From Verrucomicrobiaceae bacterium (GTDB taxonomy: Bacteria > Verrucomicrobiota > Verrucomicrobiia > Verrucomicrobiales > Verrucomicrobiaceae): a DNA stretch of 64,000 nt. The stretch covers positions 238,610-302,609 of the forward strand of contig JAEUHN010000039.1 in NCBI GenBank assembly GCA_016795365.1. The letters run 5' to 3'. Below are positions 18,033 to 27,352 of the stretch, one piece after another. The notes under the pieces are model-generated. The model worked only from the letters and a program-made list of their open reading frames with translations, searched no databases and was not told the origin of the DNA. Each line of letters opens with the position of its first letter. Positions within the stretch are counted from its first letter, which is position 1. The position numbers were made by a program, and so were the translations under genes.

Positions 18033-18124
18033 CCGCCACGGATTCTCCTTCTCGGATCCCAAGTTTCCACACACACCCACCATTTGCCCGGTGGACCGCT
18101 GAGGGAGCGGACCATCAGGCTACC

Positions 18125-18169
18125 TCAGGGGGCGTGTTGCATGAGTGATCATGTCAGCACGCCTCCTGA
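18125..18169. terminator. long stem-loop between convergent genes
   Basis: Arms of about 20 nt (18125-18144 and 18149-18169) pair almost fully around a 4-nt GTGA loop; the outer part is TCAGGGGGCGTG / CACGCCTCCTGA. It lies between the stops of the second pseudopilin (18032) and the cytochrome gene (18230) and probably works as a bidirectional terminator, although no T-run is adjacent. Confidence 0.6.
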
Positions 18170-18229
18170 ACTCGTTTTGGGGAACAGTCGTGTGCAGGAC
18201 TGGCCGCAACTCCTCAGATTCTGTCGCGA

Positions 18230-18973
18230 CTACTGGGTCGCCTGCGTATTCGAAAACAGCGAGTCAGCCGAAGTTTCGTCTTCCTTCTTTGGATTCAGAC
18301 TCAAGATGAAAGCGACGACATCATGCTTCGCCTGTTCGCTTTCAATGAATCCCGACGACTGCTGCATCTTGGTCCCATTCGGGTCCGTCGGATCCACACC
18401 ACGCCAGCCATTCTTGAACTTCCCAATCTGGGCGAGCAGATACCAGTCTTGCAAACCGATCAGAGGAGGGCTGCCGAAGGTCATTTCACCTGTCGCATTG
18501 AAGCGATGGCATTGCGCACAGCGATCCATGAAGATGAATCGTCCTTCCTCCACGTTCGGATCCTTGAGGGCAACGCTGTGAGTCGGGGCGACGAAGGGCA
18601 TCTTGGCAACCACCTCAGCCACGGCCTTCATTTGCTCCGGCACAAGCACCTTGGCAATGCTGGCCATCAGCGCGCCCTGAATGTCCTGAGACTTCATTCC
18701 ACGGCGCCCATGACGGAAGTTTTCCAGCTGTCGCTCGACATACCAAGCCGGTCGTCCTGCAATGGATGGTGCTTTGATCATCTCATTGCCCTCACCACGA
18801 CTGCCGTGACACTGAGTGCACATCGATTGATAAAAGATCACCCCGTCTGACAAAGGGAGTGCCGCTGAAGCTGGCGGCGGTGAAGACCGGCTATTCGCCA
18901 TCGCGGCCATTCCTACCCACAGTCCGCTGCTGAGGCCGAGGAAAAGCTGGAGGACTCGCTTGCTTGAGCACAT
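18230..18973 (-). CDS. exported diheme cytochrome c
   Basis: 247 residues from the ATG at 18973. The longer open frame to 19207 adds an Arg-rich stretch unlike a leader. A signal peptide or anchor (SSKRVLQLFLGLSSGLWVGMA) precedes two cytochrome c domains, with CTQCH at 52-56 and CAQCH at 152-156. Each is followed by a cytochrome c553/c4-like pattern (GxGNEMIKAPSIAG...W; FGSPPLIGLQDWY), and methionines in the distal parts could serve as axial ligands. It resembles cytochrome c4-type electron carriers, moving electrons in the periplasm. No partner oxidase is adjacent. Confidence 0.88.
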   Translation of the reverse strand: MCSSKRVLQLFLGLSSGLWVGMAAMANSRSSPPPASAALPLSDGVIFYQSMCTQCHGSRGEGNEMIKAPSIAGRPAWYVERQLENFRHGRRGMKSQDIQGALMASIAKVLVPEQMKAVAEVVAKMPFVAPTHSVALKDPNVEEGRFIFMDRCAQCHRFNATGEMTFGSPPLIGLQDWYLLAQIGKFKNGWRGVDPTDPNGTKMQQSSGFIESEQAKHDVVAFILSLNPKKEDETSADSLFSNTQATQ

Positions 18974-19213
18974 GACATCGACTGGAACGCCCAAAGTTGT
19001 ATTCCATTTGCAACATTCCCATCTTTGACCACCGCCCGGAGCCCTTTTGCCAAGCCAAGCACACCGCGTCGCAAAACACGCACGCTCCAAGGTTCCGGCA
19101 ATCACACGTCCTGCCCGGCGACGGTTTACGAGCCGTTTACAGACCATCGCGCAAAAGGCTCGTAAGCCTCCCCGCACGCCTGATAGCCTCCTTCTGAATC
19201 GCGCCAACCCCTT

Positions 19214-22200
19214 ATGAAAACCCTGCGCTCATGCCTCCTCCTCGCGGCCCTCTTCGTCCAGTCCGTGCTTGCTCAAACCCCGAGCCCAGCGCCTGCACCC
19301 ACACCTCCCGTCGTAACGCCGTCAAGCCCCGCGCCGGATGCGACGAAGCTCCCCGTGCGCGAACGCGAGCGCACGATCTACGTGCCGTATGACGAGCTGG
19401 AGAAGGTCTTCCAAGATGGCGGCAAGGGCGTGTTCTTGCCATATCGCGAATTCCTTGATCTCTGGAACGAACTCACGCTCAAGCGCGAGGAGGACAAAGA
19501 GAAACCCGCTCCCACCGATGGCGTCGTGTCGAAGGCGGACTACACCGGTCACGTCGAAGGCCAGACTCTTGTGCTCGATGCGAAGCTCAGCGTTGAGTCG
19601 TTCAAGAAAGGCTGGATCGCACTGCCACTCAGCAACGGCGCACTCGGTGGCATCGCGGAGGCCACCACGGGCAAGGCGGTGCTTCGTCCGCGCAGCGATG
19701 GCGCCGATTTGCTCCTGCCGGACAAAGGCATCTACGACATCACCTTGCGACTGATGCTTCCCATCGAGCAAACCGCAGGCAAGTCGCGCACCACGCTCGC
19801 GCTGCCCACCGCTGCGGTGTCGAAGCTGGTCATCACCGTGCCCGGCGATGGACTGGAGTTTGAGGTCAAGCCGAGCGCCGCCTTCACCACGCGACCGCTC
19901 GCGGGTCAAACCGAGCTGTCGTTCTTCTTCGGCAGCATCAGTGCGAAGCCCGAACTCACCTGGGGTGCACCGCAGGGTGTCACGCAGATGACGCCGCTGC
20001 TGCTGGCCGACACGAGGCTGGAAAGCAAGCTGGGCGCGGGTTCCATCGCTACCACGGCGAACTTCGACTTCCGCATTCTGCGTGCGCCGATGGCTGAGTT
20101 TAAAGTCGGCATCCCCGCTGGTAGCGAGGTGCTCGGCGTCTCCGGCGACAATGTGAAAACGTGGAACGTCGCGACCGTCGGCGGACGCCAAATGCTCACC
20201 GTGAGCCCGGACAAACCAGTCAAAGACAGCTACTCATTCCAGCTCCAACTCGAAGGTCCGATAGCTGCGTTGCCCGTGGAAGTGAATGTGCCCGACCTCA
20301 GCGTGGAAGGCGCAAGCTATGCGCGCGGCACAGCCACGATTTACAGCGAGCCACAGTTCGACGTGACGCCCAAGACACTCGAAGCCGTTGTGCGCTCCAG
20401 CACACAGGCACAAGCCAAGGATCAGCTCATGCCCGTCGGCTCGTTCCGAGTGCTCAAACAACCCTACAAATTCTCGCTCGCCGTCGAGGAAGCGAAGCCG
20501 CAGGTCGAAGTCACCAGCCTAACGCGGCTCGACATCCAGCGAGACGCGACCAAGGTCGAGGCGAGCCTTGCCTTCAACGTGCGTCGCGTCGGCATCTTCG
20601 AGACGCGCATCACTTTGCCCGCCGGGCTCAATGTCAGTGCCGTCACGAGCGATCAGGTCAGCGAGTGGAAAGTCGAAACCACCGGCACCACTTCCACGCT
20701 GCTGGTGAAGCTGCCGCAGCAAAAGACCGGCGACTTCACGCTCAACCTCATCGGTCGTCAGCTCCGCGCGCAGCCCACGGAGGACGCGATCGTTCCCGTC
20801 TTCACACCTCAGGCCGTCACGCGTCACGAAGGCAAGGTCGCCATCGCCGTGCACAGCAGTCTGGAGGCAAACACCAAAGCGATCGGCGACTTCCAGCAGG
20901 AGGATGTCACGACCGTCGTGCCACAGCTCGCGCACCTCTCGAAGATCGACACCGAAACCTCCCTCGCCTTCCGTTATCGCGACGCTGCGAAGCCCGCCAC
21001 GCTGAGCTTCAAGAGCCGCGACGCGCAGGTCACCGTCGAAGTTCTCACGCTGGTCGAAGCGAAGGAACAAAGCACGCGCCACCAGTGGACACTCGCCGCC
21101 GAGGTCAGCTACGCCGCGATTGATCGGCTCATCGTCGCCGTGCCGAAGGCGGTCGCGAATGACGTGCGCCTCGTCGATCCGCTCGTCAAAGAAACGCACA
21201 AGGACTACCAGCCCACCGATGCCGAGAAGAAGCTGCCTGACGCCGCGAACTACGCCTTCTGGGAAGTCGTGCTGCGCAATGAAAAGCTCGGCAGTTTCCA
21301 GCTCACGCTCAGCCACGAGAAGCAAGGCGCGCTCGAAGCCGGGAAGACCGGCAAGGTCGAGCTGCTGCAAGTGCATGTGCCCGGTGCGTTCAACGAAACG
21401 GGCCAGGTCGCCGTGCTCAAGGACAACAGCCTCGAGCTGCGCAACGCCGCGCCCGAAGGACTCGAAGAGATCGACGCGCGCGAGCTGCACGGCCCCTTGC
21501 AGAAGCCCAGCGTGTTCCAGGCCTACAAGTATCGTGCGCTGCCGATCAAGCTCGCCGTCGAGACCGCGAAGAACGCCTACTTCGAAGTGCCGCAGGCCGT
21601 CATCACGCACGCTGATCTCACCACCGCCGTCGCTACCGATCGCGCGCAGAGCACCGAGGTCATCTACTGGGTGAAGAACATCGACCTGCAATTCCTCATC
21701 GTGCAACTACCGGCGAACGCGAAGCTCGTGAGCGACATCTTCGTCGGACGCGAATCACAGCAGCCGATGCGCCGCGAAGGCAGCCAGGATCTCATGATTC
21801 GCCTGCCCAGTGCCGCAGGATCCAACCGCACCGCGTTCCCCGTTCGCTTCGTGTTTGAAGTCCCCAGTCCTAAGCCAGGCGAGATGCTCGGCACGCTTGG
21901 CAGCCTCGCAATTCAGCCTGCCAACGCGAGCAGCGTGAAGGTCTTCGAGACACGCCATCGCCTCTTCCTGCCGCAAGCCCAGCACTACACCGCGTTCGAT
22001 GGCCCGCTCACGCAAGCCGTGCGCGACCAGGGCTGGAACCGTGCGCGTCGTCTGCTGCGCTATGTGCTGCCCGTCTTCGGAGCCAGCCTCAGCGACGCCG
22101 TCATCAGCGCCATGGCCACCGCACAGAGCGACGACGGAACCTGGAGCAATCCGCCCACCGTGCCCAATGACATCCGCAGCCTCTACGACTTCCAGGTTCC

Positions 22201-22726
22201 GCAGCAAGGCCACGCCGAAACGCTGCGCCGCCTCGGCCCGCCTGCCGATGTGACCGCGCACTTCCGCTCGAAGACCTTCACCTTCTTCATCGAAGCCCTC
22301 GCCTTCATGCTGGTTGTCGCCGCTGGCTTGTTCGGCTTGAAGTGGAGCCTCAGTCGCAAGGCCGCGTTCATTGTGCTCGCTGGCGTGCTCGGCATGTTGG
22401 CGCTCGGCCTGCTGAGTCCCGCGAACAGCCTCATCGCCATCGCGTGGGTTCGCGCCGTGTGCTGCGTCGTCGCGCTGTGGATCTTCTTCGCCATCGGTCC
22501 CGTGCTCGGTGCCTTGCGTCAGTGGTTCAAACGCAAGCCCCGTCCGCCGCAGTCTCCGCCGCCTCCCTCAGCACCGCCTTCACCGCCACGCGGCCCCGTG
22601 ATGCCTAACGCCGTGCCGCAACCCAGCGCTCCTCCCCAAGGCGGCACCGTCACCGGCAGCTCGTCACCCGTGGAGATCATCGAGATCCCCGAGGTGAAGG
22701 ATGAAGACGACAAACCCCAAGCGTGA
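19214..22726 (+). CDS. giant exported beta-rich membrane protein, member 1 of a three-paralogue cluster
   Basis: 1170 residues starting with a signal peptide (MKTLRSCLLLAALFVQSVLA) and a Pro/Ala-rich linker. A domain with the motif IYVPYDELEKVF...GVFLPYREFLDLW (about 52-90) follows, then a long series of alternating beta-strand sequences (about 100-990) without recognisable catalytic motifs. Near the C-terminus are about three hydrophobic segments (about 1035-1115) and a proline-rich, acidic tail. The N-terminal motif recurs in the next two genes. I do not recognise a characterised family; a scaffold or envelope structure is an inference. The gene ends 6 nt before the ATG at 22733 of the next gene. 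Confidence 0.8.
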   Translation: MKTLRSCLLLAALFVQSVLAQTPSPAPAPTPPVVTPSSPAPDATKLPVRERERTIYVPYDELEKVFQDGGKGVFLPYREFLDLWNELTLKREEDKEKPAPTDGVVSKADYTGHVEGQTLVLDAKLSVESFKKGWIALPLSNGALGGIAEATTGKAVLRPRSDGADLLLPDKGIYDITLRLMLPIEQTAGKSRTTLALPTAAVSKLVITVPGDGLEFEVKPSAAFTTRPLAGQTELSFFFGSISAKPELTWGAPQGVTQMTPLLLADTRLESKLGAGSIATTANFDFRILRAPMAEFKVGIPAGSEVLGVSGDNVKTWNVATVGGRQMLTVSPDKPVKDSYSFQLQLEGPIAALPVEVNVPDLSVEGASYARGTATIYSEPQFDVTPKTLEAVVRSSTQAQAKDQLMPVGSFRVLKQPYKFSLAVEEAKPQVEVTSLTRLDIQRDATKVEASLAFNVRRVGIFETRITLPAGLNVSAVTSDQVSEWKVETTGTTSTLLVKLPQQKTGDFTLNLIGRQLRAQPTEDAIVPVFTPQAVTRHEGKVAIAVHSSLEANTKAIGDFQQEDVTTVVPQLAHLSKIDTETSLAFRYRDAAKPATLSFKSRDAQVTVEVLTLVEAKEQSTRHQWTLAAEVSYAAIDRLIVAVPKAVANDVRLVDPLVKETHKDYQPTDAEKKLPDAANYAFWEVVLRNEKLGSFQLTLSHEKQGALEAGKTGKVELLQVHVPGAFNETGQVAVLKDNSLELRNAAPEGLEEIDARELHGPLQKPSVFQAYKYRALPIKLAVETAKNAYFEVPQAVITHADLTTAVATDRAQSTEVIYWVKNIDLQFLIVQLPANAKLVSDIFVGRESQQPMRREGSQDLMIRLPSAAGSNRTAFPVRFVFEVPSPKPGEMLGTLGSLAIQPANASSVKVFETRHRLFLPQAQHYTAFDGPLTQAVRDQGWNRARRLLRYVLPVFGASLSDAVISAMATAQSDDGTWSNPPTVPNDIRSLYDFQVPQQGHAETLRRLGPPADVTAHFRSKTFTFFIEALAFMLVVAAGLFGLKWSLSRKAAFIVLAGVLGMLALGLLSPANSLIAIAWVRAVCCVVALWIFFAIGPVLGALRQWFKRKPRPPQSPPPPSAPPSPPRGPVMPNAVPQPSAPPQGGTVTGSSSPVEIIEIPEVKDEDDKPQA

Positions 22727-22732
22727 GTGGTT

Positions 22733-25700
22733 ATGCACATCCCACCCTCACACCGCACGCTTCGCACAAGCGACGGGGACCACACGCGTCTCGCGTGTCC
22801 GCCTCGGCGTCCCGCCGAGGTGACAAACGTCCCTTCGCTAGCGTCAGCACTCAGGCCTTCGGTGCCCGGCGAGACGCCGAGCACGACACGCGGGACGCGT
22901 GTGCTCCCCGTGATGCTTGCATTGCTCCTCGGTGCATTTGCACACGCTGAAGACAAACCCCAACCCCGTGCTCCCGACCGTCACGAACTCTGGGTGCCGA
23001 CGAAGGACTGGAACGCCGTCCTCGCTAAGCATCCGAGCGCTGTGATGCTCACGCCGGAGCAATACGACGCGCTGGTTCGCGATGCGGGTAAGGTGAAGCC
23101 GCCAGAGTCTGACGAAAACCTTCCAGCGAAGGCGGTGATCGAGTCGCTTCGCTTCAAAGGCAGTGCCGCCGACGAATCATCCGCGAGCCTCAAACTCGAT
23201 GGCGAACTCACGTTGCGCTGCCTCACCGATGAGTGGACCGAAGTCACCGCGCGGTTGCCGTTTCGCAACCTCGCCTCCGCCACCGTCGATGGCAGTGTCG
23301 TTCTCGGACTCGCGGAAGAGACGAAGGACTCGCCGAGCACGCAGCGAAAGCTCCTCGTGCGCGGCAAAGGCACGCATCGCATCACCGTGCAGGTGCTCGG
23401 CAAGCCCGGCACCAGCGCGCTCGCCAACACACGCAGCCTCGGATTCTACACCACTGACGTGCCTGCGGTGCTCGATCTGCGCCTGCCAGCTGGAGCCACC
23501 ATCACCAGCGGCAGCGCCAGCTACACCCGCGACGGCGATCTCGCGCATGTGCTGCTGCATTCGCCCGGCGGACCTCTGCTGCGCGATCTCGCGTGGACCA
23601 CCAGCAGCGCGATCACACAGCCCGCACGACAAGCCAGCGCTAGCGCCATCGCGGAGATCACCGATCACAGCATCGAGTGCGCGTGGACTCTCGCGATTCA
23701 GCGCAGCACGACCGACACCGCGAACACGCTCGCCTTTGACGTGATCCCTGCCGATGCCGTCGTGCTCAACGCAGAAGGCGAAGGCATCACGAAGTGGCAG
23801 CAGAACGGGGCGCGACTCGAAGTCACGCTACGCGATCGCACGCACACGCTCGCTCTCACCACGCGCGTGCGCTCCGTCATTGATCTGCAATCCGACACCA
23901 AGCCGCAAAGCCTCGCGCTGCCCACGCTTCGGTTCGCCGGTCAGCTCGCGACCGATCCGCAGGCACGCGTCGGCAGCATCGCGGAAGGCGTCACGCTCAT
24001 GGCCTACGAAGGCGCGACGCCCGAACAAAACGGCGTCATCCATTGGAACCCCGTGCGCGACACCTTGAAGCTCGTGCTGCGCAAAGCCGATCCGCGCATC
24101 GTTGTTGATGCCGATGCGCACATCAGCGTCACGCATGACGATGTGCTCATCGACCGCACGCTCGCGGTGCAGACCGATCGCCCCGTGACCGAGCTGCGCG
24201 TCACCTTGCCCGCAGGCGAGGAGTTCCTCAGCACCGCAACCAAGGCTGGCCCGGCGATGGACTGGAAGCGCTCTGGCCAAGTGATCGAGTATCGCTGGAG
24301 CACAGCGCTGAACGCCACGCAGCCCTCATCGCTCACGCTCGCCACACGCAAGCGCCTCACCACCACCGCCGCGTCGAATCGCGTCACCATTGAATCCCTC
24401 ACCATCCCCGAGGCGAAGAAGCTCGCGGGCTACGTCGCGCTCGACTTCGATCCGACGTGGCGTGTCAGCGTGCAGAGCGCCAGCGGCTTGGAGGATCGCG
24501 ATGCGCGCACCACACCCGTGAAGGGCAAGATGGCGTGGTTCGCGTTGCGCAGTTTCAAGGTCGAGTTCGACGTGCAACGTCGCGATCCTGTCTTCGATGC
24601 CGACATCACTGCGTATGCTCTGCCGCGCGCGAAGACCGTGGAGATCGAAGGCGAAGTCGTGCTCAATGTCTCCAACGCACCGCTGCGTCAGTTGAAGATC
24701 GCGTTCGACAAGACCAGCGCTCCGCTCGTGCGCTTCACTTCGCCCTTGGTCGGCGAGCAGCAGCTCGATGCCGCCACCGGCGTGTGGTCGCTCACGCTGC
24801 GCAAAGAAAGCCTCGGCCGCGTGCCTCTGCGCTTCCGCCTTTCGTTGCCATCATCGACCAACGCTGAGCCGAGAACTGAGAACCGAGAGCAGGGAACGAT
24901 CGAAGCTCAGCTCCCTCACCTCACGACCACCTCCGCAAGAAGACAGCACGGCATCTGGGTCATCGAAGCGAACACCGACACCGAACTCACCTTCGATGCC
25001 AAGGCGATGCAACCACTCGACGTGCTGCGCGTGCCCGCGATCTCCGATTACCAGCCTCGTCATCGCCTCGTCGCCGCTTTCGACTACGGCAGCGCCGAGG
25101 CCACGCTCACTCTGCACGCCGCACGACATGGCCACAGCGAACTCGCCGCCGTCATCGTGCGCCAGATGAAGATCCTCAGCGTGCTCAGCCGCGATGGCAG
25201 CGCGCGACACGATGCCACCTTCGAGGTGCAGCACAGCGGCGAGCAGTTCATCAACGTCCGCCTTCCTGACCAGGCGCAACTCCTCACCGCCCTCGCTGCT
25301 AGTCAGCCCGTGAAGCCAGTGCGCGGCCCCGACGGCGCCATCTCCATCCCGCTCCCGCCCGGCAGCGCCAATCAACCGAGTGTGCCCGTGCGCCTGCTCT
25401 ACGAAACCACCGGCCCCGCCTGGTCCAGCCGCGGCCAACGCCCGCTCGATCCACCCACCCTCGCTGCCGACATCCCCATCCTCGCCACCGACTGGCAAGT
25501 CTATGCGCCGGATGGTTTTGGCTTCCCCAAGGTGGATACCGAACTCGTGCAGGAGGGAACAGGGATGTCCGCGGCTTTGATTGAGTATGTGAATCGAAGC
25601 GTGACCAAAGGGGAGGTATTCCTGCCGGGTGGCGGGGAGGCAGTTCGCTCGCCACTGTCTGGCATTGCTGAGCGTGAAATCACACGGCGATTGGCAGTCA

Positions 25701-27352
25701 TGGAAGATGCTCGTCAGGCTCTCAACAAAGGTGACACGGTCTATCGTGACGGCGACTACGAGGCCGCGCGCGATCTCTACCGAAGTGCGTTGGATTCGAT
25801 TCCCGAAAGCCCGTCCACGGATGAATGGCGCACACTCGCTCAAGGACGACTAGCTGATACTCTGGTTAGCATTGCAAGGGACGAAGCGAAGGTCGGGAGA
25901 TTTAGCGAAGCAGACGACGACGTCGCGCGCGCCTTGGCCCTCGACCCAGAGAATCAATCTGCCAAACGATTGAGGCTGCATCTCAGCGACCCTGACCGCT
26001 ACCCTCCAGCTTCGACCCCTGAGCATGTGTCAGCTGATCCCAAAGAGGTCGGTCGGTATCTTCAGAAGGCCGCTAGCTACACTGATCTCGGTGACTTCGA
26101 CAATGCGATGAAGGAACTCCAGGCCGCGTTGAAGGCTGATCCCTACAACACCGCAGCTCGCCGGGGCATGGAACGCTTGGAGCAGCGCAGGAGTGAATAC
26201 TTCGATGCGGCTCGCGATCACCAGCGAGCCCGAATGCTCAACAAGGTAAGCGAGGCATGGGAGGAAAAGGTGCCCACCGCCGCACTCCCAGCCGAACAGA
26301 ACATCGGACTCAGCAGCGTGGACTCAACGACCTACAACGTGGAGAAGATGAAGCAGATTCGTCTGCCAAGCGTGAAGTTCGCAGGAGCCAGCATCGAAGA
26401 GGCCATCGAGTTCCTGCGCATGAGGGGACGCGACTTGGATAACGTGGAACGAGACTCCGCCCGCAAAGGTGTGAACCTCATCCTCAAGGCGGGCGAGACA
26501 CCCAGCACGGCTAAGATCACCCTCGATCTCAAAGACGTGCCGATGGAGGAAGCGCTGCGCTACGTCACCGAACTCGCGGGCATGAAATACAAGGTGGAGA
26601 ACAATGCTGTCGTTGTCGTGCCGGTGACTGAGTGCTCTAACGAGCTTCACACACGCATCTATAAAGTGCCGCCGGACTTTTTGACACGCGGAGATGCTTC
26701 CAGGAGTGCGGGCGCTGCTCCTGCGGATCCCTTCGCAGCACCAGCGGAAAAGCCGACTTCCGCCCTCGCTGTGCGACGTGGTGCCAAAGACATTCTCCAA
26801 GCTCAAGGCATCCCCTTCCCCGAAGGTGCCTCGGCGATCTTCAACCCAGTGACGACTCAGCTCGTCGTCAAGAACACTGCGCCGAATCTCGATCTTGTGG
26901 AAGCGGCAGCAAACTCGCTTCGTGGTTTGCAACCCATTGAAGGCTTCGACTCGGCTTTCAAACCCACCGCCAAGTCCGGACTGCTCCCACTCGAACTCGA
27001 TCTGCCTGCTGCCGGTCAACGACTGCACTTCTACGGCCCACAGGCTCCGACATCGTTGATGCTGCCGTATGTCTCCGCAGAGCGCCAGATGCTCAATGCG
27101 CTGTTCTTTGTGATTGTCGGCGCAGTGCTGTTCTTCGTGTGGGGCCGACGCCGCGCCTTCTTGCACAGCGTGCTCATCGCTGTCGTGCTCGGACTGGGCA
27201 CACGCTTGATCAGTGACGACTGGCAACCGCTCGCCAACGCCGTGCTCGTCGGCTGGTTCGGGATGCTGATCCTCGTTCGTCTGTGGTCGCTCGTCACCGC
27301 TTTCGAAGCGGGTAAAAAGGAAACCCTCAACCCCATCGCTGCCAAGGTATGA
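22733..27352 (+). CDS. giant exported protein with TPR-like and STN/secretin-N0-like domains, member 2 of the cluster
   Basis: About 1539 residues if started at the ATG at 22733; a GTG at 22727 is also in frame. Codons for about residues 15-59 are a 135-bp palindromic repeat, so the true start may instead be the ATG at 22913, where a signal-like LALLLGAFAHA begins. The N-terminal motif LWVPTKDWNAVLAKHPSAVMLTPEQYDAL matches its neighbours. After about 900 residues of beta-rich sequence come TPR-like helices (DYEAARDLYRSALDSIPE; DFDNAMKELQAALKADPYN). An STN/secretin N0-like fold follows (SVKFAGASIEEAIEFL; KITLDLKDVPMEEALRYV), then C-terminal transmembrane helices. It could connect an envelope scaffold to a secretion or pilus machine. 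The ending overlaps the next gene by an ATGA. Confidence 0.78.
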   Translation: MHIPPSHRTLRTSDGDHTRLACPPRRPAEVTNVPSLASALRPSVPGETPSTTRGTRVLPVMLALLLGAFAHAEDKPQPRAPDRHELWVPTKDWNAVLAKHPSAVMLTPEQYDALVRDAGKVKPPESDENLPAKAVIESLRFKGSAADESSASLKLDGELTLRCLTDEWTEVTARLPFRNLASATVDGSVVLGLAEETKDSPSTQRKLLVRGKGTHRITVQVLGKPGTSALANTRSLGFYTTDVPAVLDLRLPAGATITSGSASYTRDGDLAHVLLHSPGGPLLRDLAWTTSSAITQPARQASASAIAEITDHSIECAWTLAIQRSTTDTANTLAFDVIPADAVVLNAEGEGITKWQQNGARLEVTLRDRTHTLALTTRVRSVIDLQSDTKPQSLALPTLRFAGQLATDPQARVGSIAEGVTLMAYEGATPEQNGVIHWNPVRDTLKLVLRKADPRIVVDADAHISVTHDDVLIDRTLAVQTDRPVTELRVTLPAGEEFLSTATKAGPAMDWKRSGQVIEYRWSTALNATQPSSLTLATRKRLTTTAASNRVTIESLTIPEAKKLAGYVALDFDPTWRVSVQSASGLEDRDARTTPVKGKMAWFALRSFKVEFDVQRRDPVFDADITAYALPRAKTVEIEGEVVLNVSNAPLRQLKIAFDKTSAPLVRFTSPLVGEQQLDAATGVWSLTLRKESLGRVPLRFRLSLPSSTNAEPRTENREQGTIEAQLPHLTTTSARRQHGIWVIEANTDTELTFDAKAMQPLDVLRVPAISDYQPRHRLVAAFDYGSAEATLTLHAARHGHSELAAVIVRQMKILSVLSRDGSARHDATFEVQHSGEQFINVRLPDQAQLLTALAASQPVKPVRGPDGAISIPLPPGSANQPSVPVRLLYETTGPAWSSRGQRPLDPPTLAADIPILATDWQVYAPDGFGFPKVDTELVQEGTGMSAALIEYVNRSVTKGEVFLPGGGEAVRSPLSGIAEREITRRLAVMEDARQALNKGDTVYRDGDYEAARDLYRSALDSIPESPSTDEWRTLAQGRLADTLVSIARDEAKVGRFSEADDDVARALALDPENQSAKRLRLHLSDPDRYPPASTPEHVSADPKEVGRYLQKAASYTDLGDFDNAMKELQAALKADPYNTAARRGMERLEQRRSEYFDAARDHQRARMLNKVSEAWEEKVPTAALPAEQNIGLSSVDSTTYNVEKMKQIRLPSVKFAGASIEEAIEFLRMRGRDLDNVERDSARKGVNLILKAGETPSTAKITLDLKDVPMEEALRYVTELAGMKYKVENNAVVVVPVTECSNELHTRIYKVPPDFLTRGDASRSAGAAPADPFAAPAEKPTSALAVRRGAKDILQAQGIPFPEGASAIFNPVTTQLVVKNTAPNLDLVEAAANSLRGLQPIEGFDSAFKPTAKSGLLPLELDLPAAGQRLHFYGPQAPTSLMLPYVSAERQMLNALFFVIVGAVLFFVWGRRRAFLHSVLIAVVLGLGTRLISDDWQPLANAVLVGWFGMLILVRLWSLVTAFEAGKKETLNPIAAKV
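22775..22909. repeat. 135-bp quadruple-hairpin palindromic repeat, copy 1
   Basis: The element begins GGGGACCACACGCGTC and ends GACGCGTGTGCTCCCC, and its two halves are inverted complements of each other. Each half also contains two small perfect hairpins: CACGCG-nnn-CGCGTG and a (C)TCGGCG-nnn-CGCCGA(G) type. It matches copy 2 (27388-27522) at about 118 of 135 positions by hand count, with no gaps. The structure is REP/MITE-like. It lies between the stop of the preceding gene and the signal-peptide codons of the next, and is open in the coding frame. Confidence 0.9.

Noticed and set aside
20519..21706. Minus-strand 395-codon open frame
   Set aside because: Lies inside the first giant-protein gene; the His/Arg/Leu-rich translation is typical of an antisense shadow.
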